56,733 bases of DNA from Mesorhizobium loti (GCF_001510895.1 NZ_LPWA01000123.1:1-56733); one strand, 5' to 3'; counted from the stretch's first letter, positions 18,097 through 27,351 are shown. Numbers and translations are program-made. Notes: generated by a model not told the origin, from the letters alone.

Positions 18097-20234
18097 TGGT
18101 CGATGCCAAACTCACTGAATGGCGCACTCTTGCCGAGCGGGAGCTAAAGGCTTCGCCCGACACCCTCGTCTGGCGCACGCCCGAGGGCATCGACGTCAAG
18201 CCGCTCTACACGACCGAAGATCTCGAGCGGGCTTGCCATCTCGGTTCGCTTCCCGGGCTGAAACCCTTCGTGCGCGGACCGCGCGCGACCATGTATGCCG
18301 GCAGGCCGTGGACAATCCGGCAATATGCCGGCTTTTCAACGGCTGAGGAGTCCAACGCCTTCTATCGCAGGGCGCTCGCTGCGGGCCAGCAAGGCGTGTC
18401 GGTTGCCTTCGATCTCGCCACCCATCGCGGCTATGACAGCGATCATCCGCGCGTGGTCGGCGATGTTGGCAAGGCGGGTGTGGCCATCGACAGCGTTGAG
18501 GACATGAAGGTTCTCTTCGATGGCATTCCGCTCAAGGAAATCTCGGTGTCGATGACGATGAACGGCGCAGTCATCCCGATCCTCGCTTGCTTCGTCGTCG
18601 CCGGCGAGGAACAGGGCTGCTCGCATGCCGAGCTTTCCGGGACCATCCAGAACGACATCCTGAAGGAGTTCATGGTCCGCAACACCTACATCTACCCACC
18701 CGAACCCTCGATGCGGATCGTCGCCGACATCATCGAATACACGGCGAAGGAGATGCCGAAGTTCAACTCGATCTCGATCTCCGGCTACCACATGCAGGAG
18801 GCCGGCGCGACGCTGGTGCAGGAACTCGCCTTCACGTTGGCCGACGGGCGAGAATATGTACGCGCGGCGTTAAAGAAGGGTCTCGACGTCGATGATTTTG
18901 CCGGACGATTGTCGTTTTTCTTCGCCATCGGAATGAATTTCTTCATGGAGGCTGCCAAGCTGCGCGCGGCGCGGCTTCTGTGGTCGCGGATCATGGAGGA
19001 ATTCCAGCCGAAGAAGTCCTCCTCGCATATGCTGCGCACGCACTGCCAGACTTCCGGCGTGTCACTGCAGGAGCAGGATCCCTTTAACAACATCGTACGC
19101 ACCGCGTATGAGGCGCTCGCCGCGGTGCTCGGTGGCACGCAGTCACTCCACACCAACTCCTTCGATGAAGCGATCGCGTTGCCGACCGAGTTTTCGGCAC
19201 GAATCGCGCGCAACACCCAACTCATCCTCCAGCACGAAACAGGCGTCACCAAGGTCATCGATCCGCTGGCCGGCTCGTATTATGTTGAAAGTCTGACCGC
19301 TGAGCTTGCAGAAAAGGCGTGGGCGCTCATCGAGGAGATCGAGGCCGTCGGCGGAATGACCAAGGCTGTTGTCGAGGGCCTGCCGAAGCGCCTGATCGAG
19401 ACGGCGGCCACGCGCCGACAGGCGGCGGTCGATCGCGGCGACGAGGTGATTGTTGGTGTCAACAAGTATCGACTGGAAAACGAAACCCCAATCGATGTCC
19501 TTGAGATAGACAATGCGGCGGTGCGCGAGGCACAGATCCGCCGCATCGAAAAGACCAAGCGCCAACGCGATCCCAAGCGCGTCGGCGCGGCCCTTGCCGC
19601 GCTTGGGGAGACCGCAGCCAGCGGCAAGGGCAACATTCTCGAAGCGGCGGTCGAAGCGGCGCGCGCTCGCGCGACAGTGGGGGAAATTTCCGAAATCTTG
19701 CGCCGCGCTTTCGGCGATCACAGGGCCGCTCCCGAGGTGACTACGGACGTCTACGGTGCTGCCTTTCGAGAGGAGCCGGAATACAAGACGTTGCTTTCCC
19801 GTATCGGGGAGGTCGCCGTGACGCTTGGCAGGAGGCCGAAGCTGATGGTGGCCAAGCTCGGTCAGGATGGCCACGACCGCGGAGCCAAAGTGATCGCATC
19901 GGCCTTCGGAGATATCGGTTTCGATGTGGTCGCGGGGCCGCTTTTCCAGACACCGGAAGAGGCCGCGGCCATGGCGGTGGCCTCTGAGGTTCATGTCATC
20001 GGCGCATCCTCGCTCGCGGCCGGACACAAGACGCTCCTGCCGCAACTGATCGAGGCGCTGAAAGCGAAAGGTGCGGAAAAAATAATCGTCGTATGCGGTG
20101 GCGTCGTCCCACGCCAAGACTATCAGTTCCTGATGAACCATGGGGTGGCCGCTATATTCGGCCCTGGAACGCATATCTTAGATGCAGCACGTGCGGTTAT
20201 CGACCTCCTTGAGGGCCGACGCCGCAATCAATGA
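18093..20234 (+). CDS. Methylmalonyl-CoA mutase, B12-dependent
   Basis: A 713-residue single-chain mutase converting methylmalonyl-CoA to succinyl-CoA. The N-terminal TIM barrel includes TMYAGRPWTIRQYAGFSTAE and SISGYHMQEAGA; the C-terminal cobalamin domain has GQDGHDRG, where the histidine is the lower B12 ligand (DxHxxG). ATG overlaps the pccA stop in an ATGA. With pccBA this completes propionyl-CoA oxidation into the TCA cycle, useful for odd-chain fatty acids and branched amino acids. No epimerase or MeaB chaperone gene is in the window, so these must be elsewhere. Confidence 0.95.
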   Translation: MMVDAKLTEWRTLAERELKASPDTLVWRTPEGIDVKPLYTTEDLERACHLGSLPGLKPFVRGPRATMYAGRPWTIRQYAGFSTAEESNAFYRRALAAGQQGVSVAFDLATHRGYDSDHPRVVGDVGKAGVAIDSVEDMKVLFDGIPLKEISVSMTMNGAVIPILACFVVAGEEQGCSHAELSGTIQNDILKEFMVRNTYIYPPEPSMRIVADIIEYTAKEMPKFNSISISGYHMQEAGATLVQELAFTLADGREYVRAALKKGLDVDDFAGRLSFFFAIGMNFFMEAAKLRAARLLWSRIMEEFQPKKSSSHMLRTHCQTSGVSLQEQDPFNNIVRTAYEALAAVLGGTQSLHTNSFDEAIALPTEFSARIARNTQLILQHETGVTKVIDPLAGSYYVESLTAELAEKAWALIEEIEAVGGMTKAVVEGLPKRLIETAATRRQAAVDRGDEVIVGVNKYRLENETPIDVLEIDNAAVREAQIRRIEKTKRQRDPKRVGAALAALGETAASGKGNILEAAVEAARARATVGEISEILRRAFGDHRAAPEVTTDVYGAAFREEPEYKTLLSRIGEVAVTLGRRPKLMVAKLGQDGHDRGAKVIASAFGDIGFDVVAGPLFQTPEEAAAMAVASEVHVIGASSLAAGHKTLLPQLIEALKAKGAEKIIVVCGGVVPRQDYQFLMNHGVAAIFGPGTHILDAARAVIDLLEGRRRNQ

Positions 20235-20368
20235 ACGCCTGGACAACCCGGCGAAGTGCCCATACTGGAAATTGATGCGTTATGGTCCGCAAATCGTCCC
20301 TCAAAACTGCTCTTGGTTCTTGGCCTTTGATCGCGGCAGCCGACCGCCTGGGCCGAATTCTTTCGGGC

Positions 20369-20384
20369 CGGCATCAAAATTGCA
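20369..20384 (+). promoter_or_regulatory. Sigma-54-like -24/-12 sequence upstream of bioB
   Basis: CGGCATCAAAATTGCA matches the -24/-12 consensus at GGCA and TTGCA, with exactly ten bases between GG and GC. It lies about 105 bases before the bioB start. I found no NifA-type TGT-N10-ACA site upstream in this intergenic region and no BioR-type box, so regulation by NifA is not supported. Sequence seen; function inferred. Confidence 0.35.
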
Positions 20385-20489
20385 GCCGTTTAGACTAGCA
20401 CGAATTCGTCGTTCGTTAACGGTCTCGACTTGAGGACTGAGATACCGAGCAGAATGTAGAGACGGTCTGCTTCGGCATGAGGGAGAAGA

Positions 20490-21476
20490 ATGGTCGGGAG
20501 CGAATTACAAATGAGTGCGGAAAGCGCGTTGCCTTTGTGGACCTTGGAGAAGGCTCGGGCACTTCACGATGCACCCTTCAACAACCTGCTGTTCCTGGCG
20601 CAGACCGTTCACCGCCAGAATTTCGACCCCAACAAGGTCCAGCTCAGCCGGCTTCTCAGCATCAAGACCGGCGGCTGCCCGGAGGATTGCGGCTATTGCA
20701 GCCAGTCGGCGCATCACGAAACCGGTCTGAAGGCCTCGAAGCTGATGGAGGTCAAGCGCGTCATCGCAGAAGCGACTAAGGCGCGTGATGCCGGAGCCAC
20801 CCGCTATTGCATGGGTGCTGCCTGGCGCAATCCCAAGCCGCGCGACATGGATGCGGTGGTCGCCATGGTCGAAGGCGTCAAGGCGCTCGGCATGGAGACT
20901 TGCATGACGCTCGGCATGCTCGATCTCGAGCAAGCCGCGCGACTGAAGCAGGCGGGCCTCGACTACTACAACCACAACATAGACACGTCGGAACGCTATT
21001 ACGGCGAGATCATCAGCACGCGCAGCTTTGCCGATCGGCTGGATACGCTGGAGAACGTTCGCCTGTCGGGCATCAAGGTCTGCTGCGGCGGCATTGTCGG
21101 CATGGGCGAAGAGCCAGTGGACCGGATCGACATGCTGGTGACGCTCGCCAATCTGCCGGAGCATCCGGAAAGCGTTCCGATCAACATGCTCATTCCGATC
21201 GCCGGCACGCCGCTTGCCGAAGCCAGGCCGATCGAGCCGATCGAGTTCGTGCGTGTGATCGCGCTCGCCCGCATCATGATGCCGAAATCGCATGTCCGTC
21301 TTTCCGCCGGCCGCACCGCCATGACCGACGAGATGCAGGCGCTATGCTTCTTTGCCGGCGCCAATTCGATCTTCGTCGGCGACACGCTGCTGACGGCGGA
21401 CAATCCGGGCGAGGACAAGGATACGCTGCTCTTCAGGCGTCTCGGCATCGAGCCGATGGAACTCGAGGGGCAATGA
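20490..21476 (+). CDS. bioB: Biotin synthase
   Basis: A 328-residue radical-SAM enzyme that inserts sulfur into dethiobiotin, the last step to biotin. The CxxxCxxC motif CPEDCGYC binds the 4Fe-4S cluster. YNHNIDTSERYYGEI and CCGGIVGMGE are typical BioB segments. The start at 20490 follows GGGAG; an inner ATG giving MSAESALPL is a second possibility. It is the first gene of a contiguous bioB-F-D-A-Z operon in which adjacent genes overlap by four bases. Position next to a biotin-dependent carboxylase suggests a cofactor-plus-user block. Confidence 0.96.
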   Translation: MVGSELQMSAESALPLWTLEKARALHDAPFNNLLFLAQTVHRQNFDPNKVQLSRLLSIKTGGCPEDCGYCSQSAHHETGLKASKLMEVKRVIAEATKARDAGATRYCMGAAWRNPKPRDMDAVVAMVEGVKALGMETCMTLGMLDLEQAARLKQAGLDYYNHNIDTSERYYGEIISTRSFADRLDTLENVRLSGIKVCCGGIVGMGEEPVDRIDMLVTLANLPEHPESVPINMLIPIAGTPLAEARPIEPIEFVRVIALARIMMPKSHVRLSAGRTAMTDEMQALCFFAGANSIFVGDTLLTADNPGEDKDTLLFRRLGIEPMELEGQ

Positions 21477-22849
21477 ACGGAGCGCTCCTCGCCCGGTATG
21501 ATGCGACCCTGCAAGGGCTGGCGCGCAAGGACCGGCTGCGGACGCTGTCGCCACGCGCCGGTCTCGACTTCTCGTCGAACGACTATCTCGGGCTTGCCGG
21601 CTGCAAGAGGCTTCGCGATGCGGTCGTGGCGGCGATCGCCCGCGGCACGCCGGTTGGCTCCACAGGATCCCGGCTGCTGCGCGGCAACGCGCCCGAGCAC
21701 GAGGAATTGGAAGCCCACGCTGCAGCGTTCTTCGGCGCCGAGCGCGCGCTTTTCTTCGGCGGCGGCTACATCGCCAATTTCGCTCTGCTGACGGCGCTGC
21801 CGCAGAAAGGCGATCTGATTGTCCTCGACGAGCTCGCCCATGCCAGCATGCATGAAGGCGCCCGCGCCGGACGCGCGGAGTTCCTGCTCGCCGCGCATAA
21901 CGACGTCGATGCGTTTGAGGACGCGATCAGGCGCTGGCGCGCCGACGGTGGCATGGGGCGAGTCTGGATCGCTGCCGAAAGCCTTTACAGCATGGATGGC
22001 GACTGCGCGCCGCTGGAGAGCCTTGTCGCGCTCGCCGATCGGCACGAGGCGTTCATCATTGTCGACGAGGCGCAAGCCACCGGAGTGTGGGGAGCGGACG
22101 GTCGCGGCCTTGCCGTCGCTTTCGAGGGCCGCGACAACATCCTCGCGCTCCACACATGCGGCAAGGCGCTCGGCGCCTCAGGAGCGCTCGTCACCGGGCC
22201 GCGAACGCTGTGCGACTATCTCGTCAACCGATCCCGGCCATTCATCTACGCCACCGCGCCGTCGCCGCTGATGGCGGTTGCTGCGCGTGAAGCTCTCGCC
22301 ATGCTCGCCGACGAGCCGATGCGCCGTGTTCAACTGCATGAGCGCATTGCCTTGGCGGGCCGCCAATTGGCAGAGCGCTGCGGCATAAAGCCCAGCGGAA
22401 CGCAGATCCAGCCGGTTGTCATCGGCGACAGTCGGCGCACCATGGCAGTGGCGGCGGCTCTGCAGGCGCGTGGCTTCGACATTCGCGGCGTTCGCCCGCC
22501 GACGGTGCCGGAGGGGACGTCGCGCCTGCGCATATCGCTGACGCTCAACGTCGATGAAGCCGCCATATCCGCCATGATCGATGCGCTTGTCGAGGCGTTG
22601 GCCCAGAATGACCAAGGTGACATGACCAGAGGTGACATGACCAGAGGCGACATGACCAGAGGCATCGTCATCACTGGGACGGACACGGGCATCGGCAAGA
22701 CGGTTTTTCGGCAGGCCTCGCCGGCCTGCTCGACGGCTTCTATTGGAAGCCGGTGCAATCGGGCCTCGACGAGGCGACGGACAGCGAGGTTGTTGCCCGG
22801 CTTTCCGGCCTGCCGGCCGGACGCGTCCTGCCGGAAGTTTACCGTCTGA
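21473..22849 (+). CDS. bioF: 8-amino-7-oxononanoate synthase, stop codon lost
   Basis: BioF condenses pimeloyl-ACP with alanine using PLP. The body is normal: SSNDYLGLAG, STGSRLLRGN, IIVDEAQATGVWG, and HTCGKALGASG with the PLP lysine. ATG overlaps the bioB stop. The ancestral end is at about 22621. A 15-bp unit occurs four times there, and the first copy is one base short (CCAAGG where later copies have CCAGAGG). Restoring that base gives Asn-Asp-Gln-Arg-stop in the bioF frame. As it stands, translation runs on through the start and P-loop of bioD and then out of frame to 22849, adding about 75 foreign residues. The core should still fold. A base-calling error in the repeat is an alternative explanation. 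Confidence 0.88.
   Translation: MNGALLARYDATLQGLARKDRLRTLSPRAGLDFSSNDYLGLAGCKRLRDAVVAAIARGTPVGSTGSRLLRGNAPEHEELEAHAAAFFGAERALFFGGGYIANFALLTALPQKGDLIVLDELAHASMHEGARAGRAEFLLAAHNDVDAFEDAIRRWRADGGMGRVWIAAESLYSMDGDCAPLESLVALADRHEAFIIVDEAQATGVWGADGRGLAVAFEGRDNILALHTCGKALGASGALVTGPRTLCDYLVNRSRPFIYATAPSPLMAVAAREALAMLADEPMRRVQLHERIALAGRQLAERCGIKPSGTQIQPVVIGDSRRTMAVAAALQARGFDIRGVRPPTVPEGTSRLRISLTLNVDEAAISAMIDALVEALAQNDQGDMTRGDMTRGDMTRGIVITGTDTGIGKTVFRQASPACSTASIGSRCNRASTRRRTARLLPGFPACRPDASCRKFTV
22608..22660 (+). repeat. 15-bp tandem repeat at the bioF/bioD junction
   Basis: Four head-to-tail copies of ATGACCAGAGGTGAC: the first has 14 bases, the third has one substitution, and the last merges into bioD. 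Each copy contains an ATG in the bioD frame, so bioD has three equivalent in-frame starts giving Met-Thr-Arg-Gly. Repeats of this kind change length by slippage and could vary between strains. Confidence 0.85.
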
Positions 22850-23286
22850 AGACGCCGCTATCACCGCATCGGTCTGCTGAAATCGACGGCGTCGCGATCG
22901 AGTCGGCAAAGCTCTCGCTTCCAGAATTGCCAGGCCCGCTCATCATCGAAGGTGCTGGCGGACTGATGGTGCCGCTCAATCGCGAGACAAGATTCATCGA
23001 CATATTCCGGGAATGGCAACTGCCGGTCATTCTTTGCGCGCGCACCACGCTCGGCACCATCAACCACACGCTGTTGTCGATCGAAGCCCTGCGAGCCCGC
23101 GCCATCCCGCTCATCGGCGTCGCCTTCATCGGTGAGGAAATGGCGGACAGCCAAAGCACCATCGCGGAATTCGGCAATGTGCGGCAACTCGGCAGGCTGC
23201 CTAACCTTGATCCGTTGACGCCAGAAACGTTGCGAAAAGCGATGATCGCCGGCTTCGACCTTGCGCCGATTGCTGGGGGCGGATGA
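22622..23286 (+). pseudogene. bioD: Dethiobiotin synthetase, frameshifted after the P-loop
   Basis: BioD closes the ureido ring of dethiobiotin with CO2 and ATP. The N-terminus reads MTRGIVITGTDTGIGKTVF, including the complete P-loop. The frame is then lost, and the protein resumes one frame over as GLAGLLDGFYWKPVQSGLDE and continues normally (IIEGAGGLMVPL, LCARTTLGTINH) to a stop overlapping the bioA start. Five bases (CGGCA) stand where six would encode Ala-Ala, so one base is missing at about 22709. If real, the strain needs another bioD to make biotin from this operon; a Met at 22753 could start the C-terminal part but would lack the P-loop. Confidence 0.88.
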
Positions 23287-24551
23287 TGTCGCAATCCCGC
23301 GTCTGGCACCCTTTCACCCAGCACGCGCTGGAGCCGGCGATCCCCGAAATTGTCCGGACTGATGGCGCTTATCTCCACAAGGCCGATGGCACCCGCATCC
23401 TCGACGCCATTTCGTCCTGGTGGGTCGTCACCCATGGCCACCGCCATCCCCGCATTATCAAGGCCATCGAGACGACTGCCGCGAGCCTTGACCAGATCAT
23501 CTTCGCCGGCTTCACGCACGAGCCGGCCGAGCGTCTCGCCAAGGCGCTGGTGGACCTTGCACCGTCCGAACTCGACTGGGTGTTTTATTCCGACAGCGGC
23601 TCGACCTCGGTCGAGGTCGCGCTGAAGATGGCGCTCGGCTATTTCCGCAACATCGGCGCGCCGCGCTCGCGCATCGTCGTCATGGAGCACAGCTACCATG
23701 GCGACACGATCGGCACGATGAGCGTCGGTGCCCGCGGCGTGTTCAACGCCGCCTACGAGCCGCTGCTGTTCGAGGTGGATACCATCCCCTTCCCCGCTCC
23801 CGGCCGCGAGCAGGAAACGCTCGATCGGTTCGAGGCAGTTTCTCGTGACCAGCACGCAGCCGCGCTGATCGTCGAGCCGCTGGTGCTCGGCGCGGGCGGC
23901 ATGCTGATGTATCCGGCCTGGGTTCTGGCCGAACTGAAGAGGATCGCCGAGGCTTCGGGCACGCTGCTGATCGCCGATGAGGTGATGACCGGCTGGGGAC
24001 GGACGGGCACCATGTTCGCCTGCCAGCAAGCACACGTCTCGCCCGACATCCTGTGCACTTCGAAGGGCCTGACCGGCGGCACCATTCCCCTCGCTGCGAC
24101 GCTCGCAACCGACGCCATCTTCCAGGGCCATTATTCGCTCGACCGCAAGAAGACCTTTTTCCACTCGAGCTCCTACACCGCCAATCCGATTGCCTGCGCT
24201 GCCGCACTCGCCAATGTCGAGATCTGGCAGGACGAGTCTGTTGCCGAGCGGATCGCGGCCCTGGGCGCGCTGCAGGCCGCTGGGCTGCGCCGCTTTCGCG
24301 ACAATCCCTGCTTCACCGACTGCCGGGTGACCGGCACGATTGCGGCGCTCGATCTGCGCGCCGGCTCCGCTGGCTATCTTGCCGAGATCGGGCCAAAGCT
24401 GCGGACGTTCTTCCTCGAGCAAGGGCTGCTCATACGCCCGCTCGGCAACGTCCTCTATCTGCTTCCGCCCTATTGCATAACCGGCGCCGAGCTCGACCGG
24501 CTCTATGACGCCATCGAGGAGGCCGGCGAACGCTTCGGCTTGAAACCATGA
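23283..24551 (+). CDS. bioA: Adenosylmethionine-8-amino-7-oxononanoate aminotransferase
   Basis: A 422-residue PLP enzyme that transfers the amino group of S-adenosylmethionine to 8-amino-7-oxononanoate. Seen: VWHPFTQH, SSWWVVTHGHRHPRI, YSDSGSTSVEVALKMALGYF, IADEVMTGWGRTGTMFAC with the PLP-binding aspartate, and LCTSKGLTGGTIPLAATL with the Schiff-base lysine. Its start overlaps the bioD stop and its stop overlaps the bioZ start. It is a SAM-using step in the same window as a metK gene, although the two are 20 kb apart. Confidence 0.95.
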   Translation: MMSQSRVWHPFTQHALEPAIPEIVRTDGAYLHKADGTRILDAISSWWVVTHGHRHPRIIKAIETTAASLDQIIFAGFTHEPAERLAKALVDLAPSELDWVFYSDSGSTSVEVALKMALGYFRNIGAPRSRIVVMEHSYHGDTIGTMSVGARGVFNAAYEPLLFEVDTIPFPAPGREQETLDRFEAVSRDQHAAALIVEPLVLGAGGMLMYPAWVLAELKRIAEASGTLLIADEVMTGWGRTGTMFACQQAHVSPDILCTSKGLTGGTIPLAATLATDAIFQGHYSLDRKKTFFHSSSYTANPIACAAALANVEIWQDESVAERIAALGALQAAGLRRFRDNPCFTDCRVTGTIAALDLRAGSAGYLAEIGPKLRTFFLEQGLLIRPLGNVLYLLPPYCITGAELDRLYDAIEEAGERFGLKP

Positions 24552-25531
24552 GCAGGTCGTCGCGCATCCTCGGGCTTGGCCATCATGCGCCTGGGCGCAA
24601 GGTTGCGAATGCCGAGATCGAGAACAGCCTCGGCCTCGAGCCGGGCTGGATCGAACGGCGCACCGGAATTCGGTCGCGCTTCTGGGCATCGGACGACGAC
24701 ACGCTGTCTGGCCTTGCCGCGCAGGCAGGCGACCTGGCGCTGGCCAACGCCGATATCGATCGGAGCGACATCGGCCTGCTGTTGCTGGCCACCTCGACCC
24801 CCGACCATCTTCTGCCGCCGAGCGCGCCGCTCGTCGCGCACCGGCTCGGCCTCGGCCGGGCCGGTGCGGTCGATCTGACAGGCGCCTGCGCCGGCTTCAT
24901 CTATGCGCTGATGTTCGCCGATGGGTTCACACGCCTGCATGGCAGGCCCGCGCTCGTCATTGCCGCCAACATCCTCAGCCGCCGCATCAACCCGGCCGAG
25001 CGCGCCAGCGCCGTGCTGTTCGCCGATGCCGCCGGCGCCGTCGTAATCGGCCCCTGCGAGGATGCTGATCGCGGCATTCTCGGCGCTTCGGTGGATTCGG
25101 ACGGTTCGCGCTACGGGCTGATCCAGATTCCCGCCGGCGGCAGCAACAGACCGTTCCAAGATGGCCTCGATATCGGGCAAACCCGAATGACGATCGTGGA
25201 CGGCCGTGAAGTGTTCAGCAAGGCGGTAGAGATGATGACCGCTTGCTCGCAGGAGGCGCTGGGCGCGGCCGAACTGAAGCCGCAAGACATCAGCCGCTTC
25301 GTGCCGCATCAGGCCAACGCCCGCATTTTCGACGCGGTCGGCCGAAACCTCGGCATTGCCGACCACGCCGTCGTCAAGACGATCGCCGAATACGGCAACT
25401 CGTCCGCCGCGACGATCCCGCTGTCGCTATCGCTTGCCAATCAGGCTGAGCCGTTGCGGCCAGGCGAAAAACTGCTCCTGGCAGCGGCGGGCGCTGGGCT
25501 CGCCGGCGGCGCGCTCGTGGTCGGTATTTAG
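24548..25531 (+). CDS. bioZ: BioZ, KAS III-like pimelate-chain starter enzyme
   Basis: A 327-residue FabH-like thiolase-fold enzyme with the catalytic Cys in DLTGACAGFIYA, His in FVPHQANARI and Asn in EYGNSSAATIPL. In alphaproteobacteria with bioBFDAZ operons, BioZ is known to condense glutaryl-CoA with malonyl-ACP, giving the start of pimeloyl-ACP and replacing the BioC-BioH route. It starts within the bioA stop codon, as the last gene of the biotin operon. The position makes BioZ far more likely than housekeeping FabH. Confidence 0.92.
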   Translation: MSRSSRILGLGHHAPGRKVANAEIENSLGLEPGWIERRTGIRSRFWASDDDTLSGLAAQAGDLALANADIDRSDIGLLLLATSTPDHLLPPSAPLVAHRLGLGRAGAVDLTGACAGFIYALMFADGFTRLHGRPALVIAANILSRRINPAERASAVLFADAAGAVVIGPCEDADRGILGASVDSDGSRYGLIQIPAGGSNRPFQDGLDIGQTRMTIVDGREVFSKAVEMMTACSQEALGAAELKPQDISRFVPHQANARIFDAVGRNLGIADHAVVKTIAEYGNSSAATIPLSLSLANQAEPLRPGEKLLLAAAGAGLAGGALVVGI

Positions 25532-25591
25532 CCGAGCGGCGCCGACAAGACATCAAGCCTGATCATGCGAGACCAAAAGGACAACAGACCA

Positions 25592-26044
25592 ATGCGGAAA
25601 ATAGTCGCCGGCAAGCTTCACGGCATCCACGTCACCGAAGCAAATCTCAACTACCATGGGTCGATAACGCTCGATCCTGACCACTGCGAGGCAGCCGGGA
25701 TCCTGCCCATGGAGTTCGTGGAGATATGGAATAGGAATTCCGGCGCGCGCATTTCGACCTATGTCATTCTCGGCGAGCGCGGATCACGATGCTGCATCCT
25801 CAATGGCGCTGCCGCTCGCACCTGCCAGCCTGGCGACCCGATCATCGTTTGCAACTCCATCTACCTGAACGAAGCGCATATCACAGCGCTGAAGCCGCGG
25901 ATCGTCACGTTCGACCAGGACAATCACATACGCGACCGCCTGAGCTACTCGGTCGATCTTGACGCATTTGGCCGCTACAGTTTCTCGATAAATGATGAGG
26001 GCAATGAGGCTTTGGCGATTCCTGCGGCCGTTTACCGGGCGTAA
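25592..26044 (+). CDS. panD: Aspartate 1-decarboxylase
   Basis: A 150-residue pyruvoyl enzyme making beta-alanine, the precursor of pantothenate and CoA. The self-cleavage site is seen in NYHGSITLD, where the Gly-Ser bond is cut to give the pyruvoyl group; NGAAARTCQPGD follows as in the family. I chose the ATG giving MRKIVAGKLHGIHVTEAN, the usual N-terminus; an upstream ATG would add nine residues. It lies 60 bases after bioZ on the same strand and may share its transcript. The protein is longer at its C-terminus than typical PanD (about 120-130 residues). Confidence 0.92.
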   Translation: MRKIVAGKLHGIHVTEANLNYHGSITLDPDHCEAAGILPMEFVEIWNRNSGARISTYVILGERGSRCCILNGAAARTCQPGDPIIVCNSIYLNEAHITALKPRIVTFDQDNHIRDRLSYSVDLDAFGRYSFSINDEGNEALAIPAAVYRA

Positions 26045-26270
26045 CTTCCCTGACGCAAGCGTGGGCCTATGCGCTGTTTGCCGTCCCGTATTGGCCCACG
26101 AGGCAGTGTCTTGATCCGCCCAATCCACCATTTGCTGGCGGCGTGCGAAGGGTATGACGAAGCTTGACGCCATCCTAATAGGCGAGTGCTGAGCGCAGCG
26201 CCTCGGGGTAGCTCTAGAGTCGGATGGCAAGCCGCCAATAAGATCGCGACCAGATGATATGGAGCAAAGC

Positions 26271-27309
26271 GTGATTTTCCGTCAGCTGTTCGATTCCGTT
26301 TGAAGCACCTATTCCTATCTGCTCGCCAGCCGCCAAGGCGGCGAGGCGCTGATCATCGATCCGGTTTTTGACAAGGTCGACCGCTATCTCCAGCTCATGC
26401 GCGAGCTCGATCTCAGGCTGATCAAGGCGGTCGACACGCATCTTCATGCCGACCACATCACCGGCCTAGGCGCATTGCGCGATAAAGACGCGGTGCATCA
26501 CGGTGATGGGCGAGCAGACCAAGGCCGACGTGGTATCGATCCGGCTCACCGACGGCGACAAGCTGGCAATCGAGGGACTGGCGCTCGACGTCGTCCACAC
26601 GCCTGGTCATACTGACGATTCCTATAATTTCGTCCTTCCCGACCGGGTGTTCACCGGCGACACGCTGCTCATCCGCGGCACCGGCCGCACCGACTTCCAG
26701 AATGGCGATGCGCGACACCAGTACCGGTCGATCTTCGGCCGCCTGCTCAAGCTGCCGGATTCCACGCTGTTCTACCCGGCGCATGACTACAAGGGCGACA
26801 CTGTCTCCACCATCGGCGAGGAGAAGGCCTTCAACCCGCGCCTGCAGGTGAAGTCGGTCGACGAATATGTCGAGATCACGAATAATCTGGAGCTCGCCAA
26901 TCCGAAAACGATGGATGTCGCCGTGCCCGCCAATATGAAGATCGGGCTCAGCCGGGACGAAATCGCGCGGCGCGGCTGGGCGGCCAATGCCAACGAAGCG
27001 TTGGCGCTCGCCGCCAGGCCGGATGTCGTGATGATCGACTTGCGCGAGCGCTCCGAGCGCGAACGCCACGGCGTCATCCCCGGCGCGATCCATCTGCCCT
27101 ATGCGCGGCTTCAGGAAAACATCGTCCCCGGCGGCGTGCTGCACGAGCTCGCCCGTTCGACCGGCAAGCAGCTTGTGCTTTACTGCGCCTTCGGCGAGCG
27201 CTCGGCCACGGCGGTGCATGCCGCACAGGATCAGGGCCTCACATCAGCCTGCCACATCGAGGGCGGAATCGACGCCTGGAAGAGGGCGAATGGACCATTG
27301 GTAAAGTAG
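26271..27309 (+). pseudogene. Persulfide dioxygenase-like metallo-hydrolase fused to rhodanese, broken
   Basis: The family pairs an ETHE1-like persulfide dioxygenase or MBL domain with a rhodanese that handles sulfane sulfur. The start region reads VIFRQLFDSV and then meets a TGA at 26301 in place of a serine-type codon. The frame continues with TYSYLLAS and the metal motif THLHADHITG, then shifts by an extra G near 26487. After that the rest is intact (MGEQTKADVV, HTPGHTDDS, FTGDTLLIRGTGRTDFQ) and ends with a rhodanese domain whose active cysteine lies in YCAFGERSA. A shortened product could start at 26503 but would miss the metal motif. Two independent lesions argue for true decay. Confidence 0.85.
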
Positions 27310-27351
27310 CCCCACCACCCCCTTCCACGGCAAGAACGAAGGGCGGCGGCG

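Noticed and set aside
22608..22660. The tandem ATGACCAGAGG units as a CRISPR-like array or protein-binding iterons.
   Set aside because: There are no spacers, and the unit is a coding repeat around overlapping start/stop codons.
22839..24689. A 616-residue leftward frame across bioD-bioA-bioZ.
   Set aside because: It is a shadow of the bio genes, with no family resemblance and low-complexity His/Gly/Arg composition.
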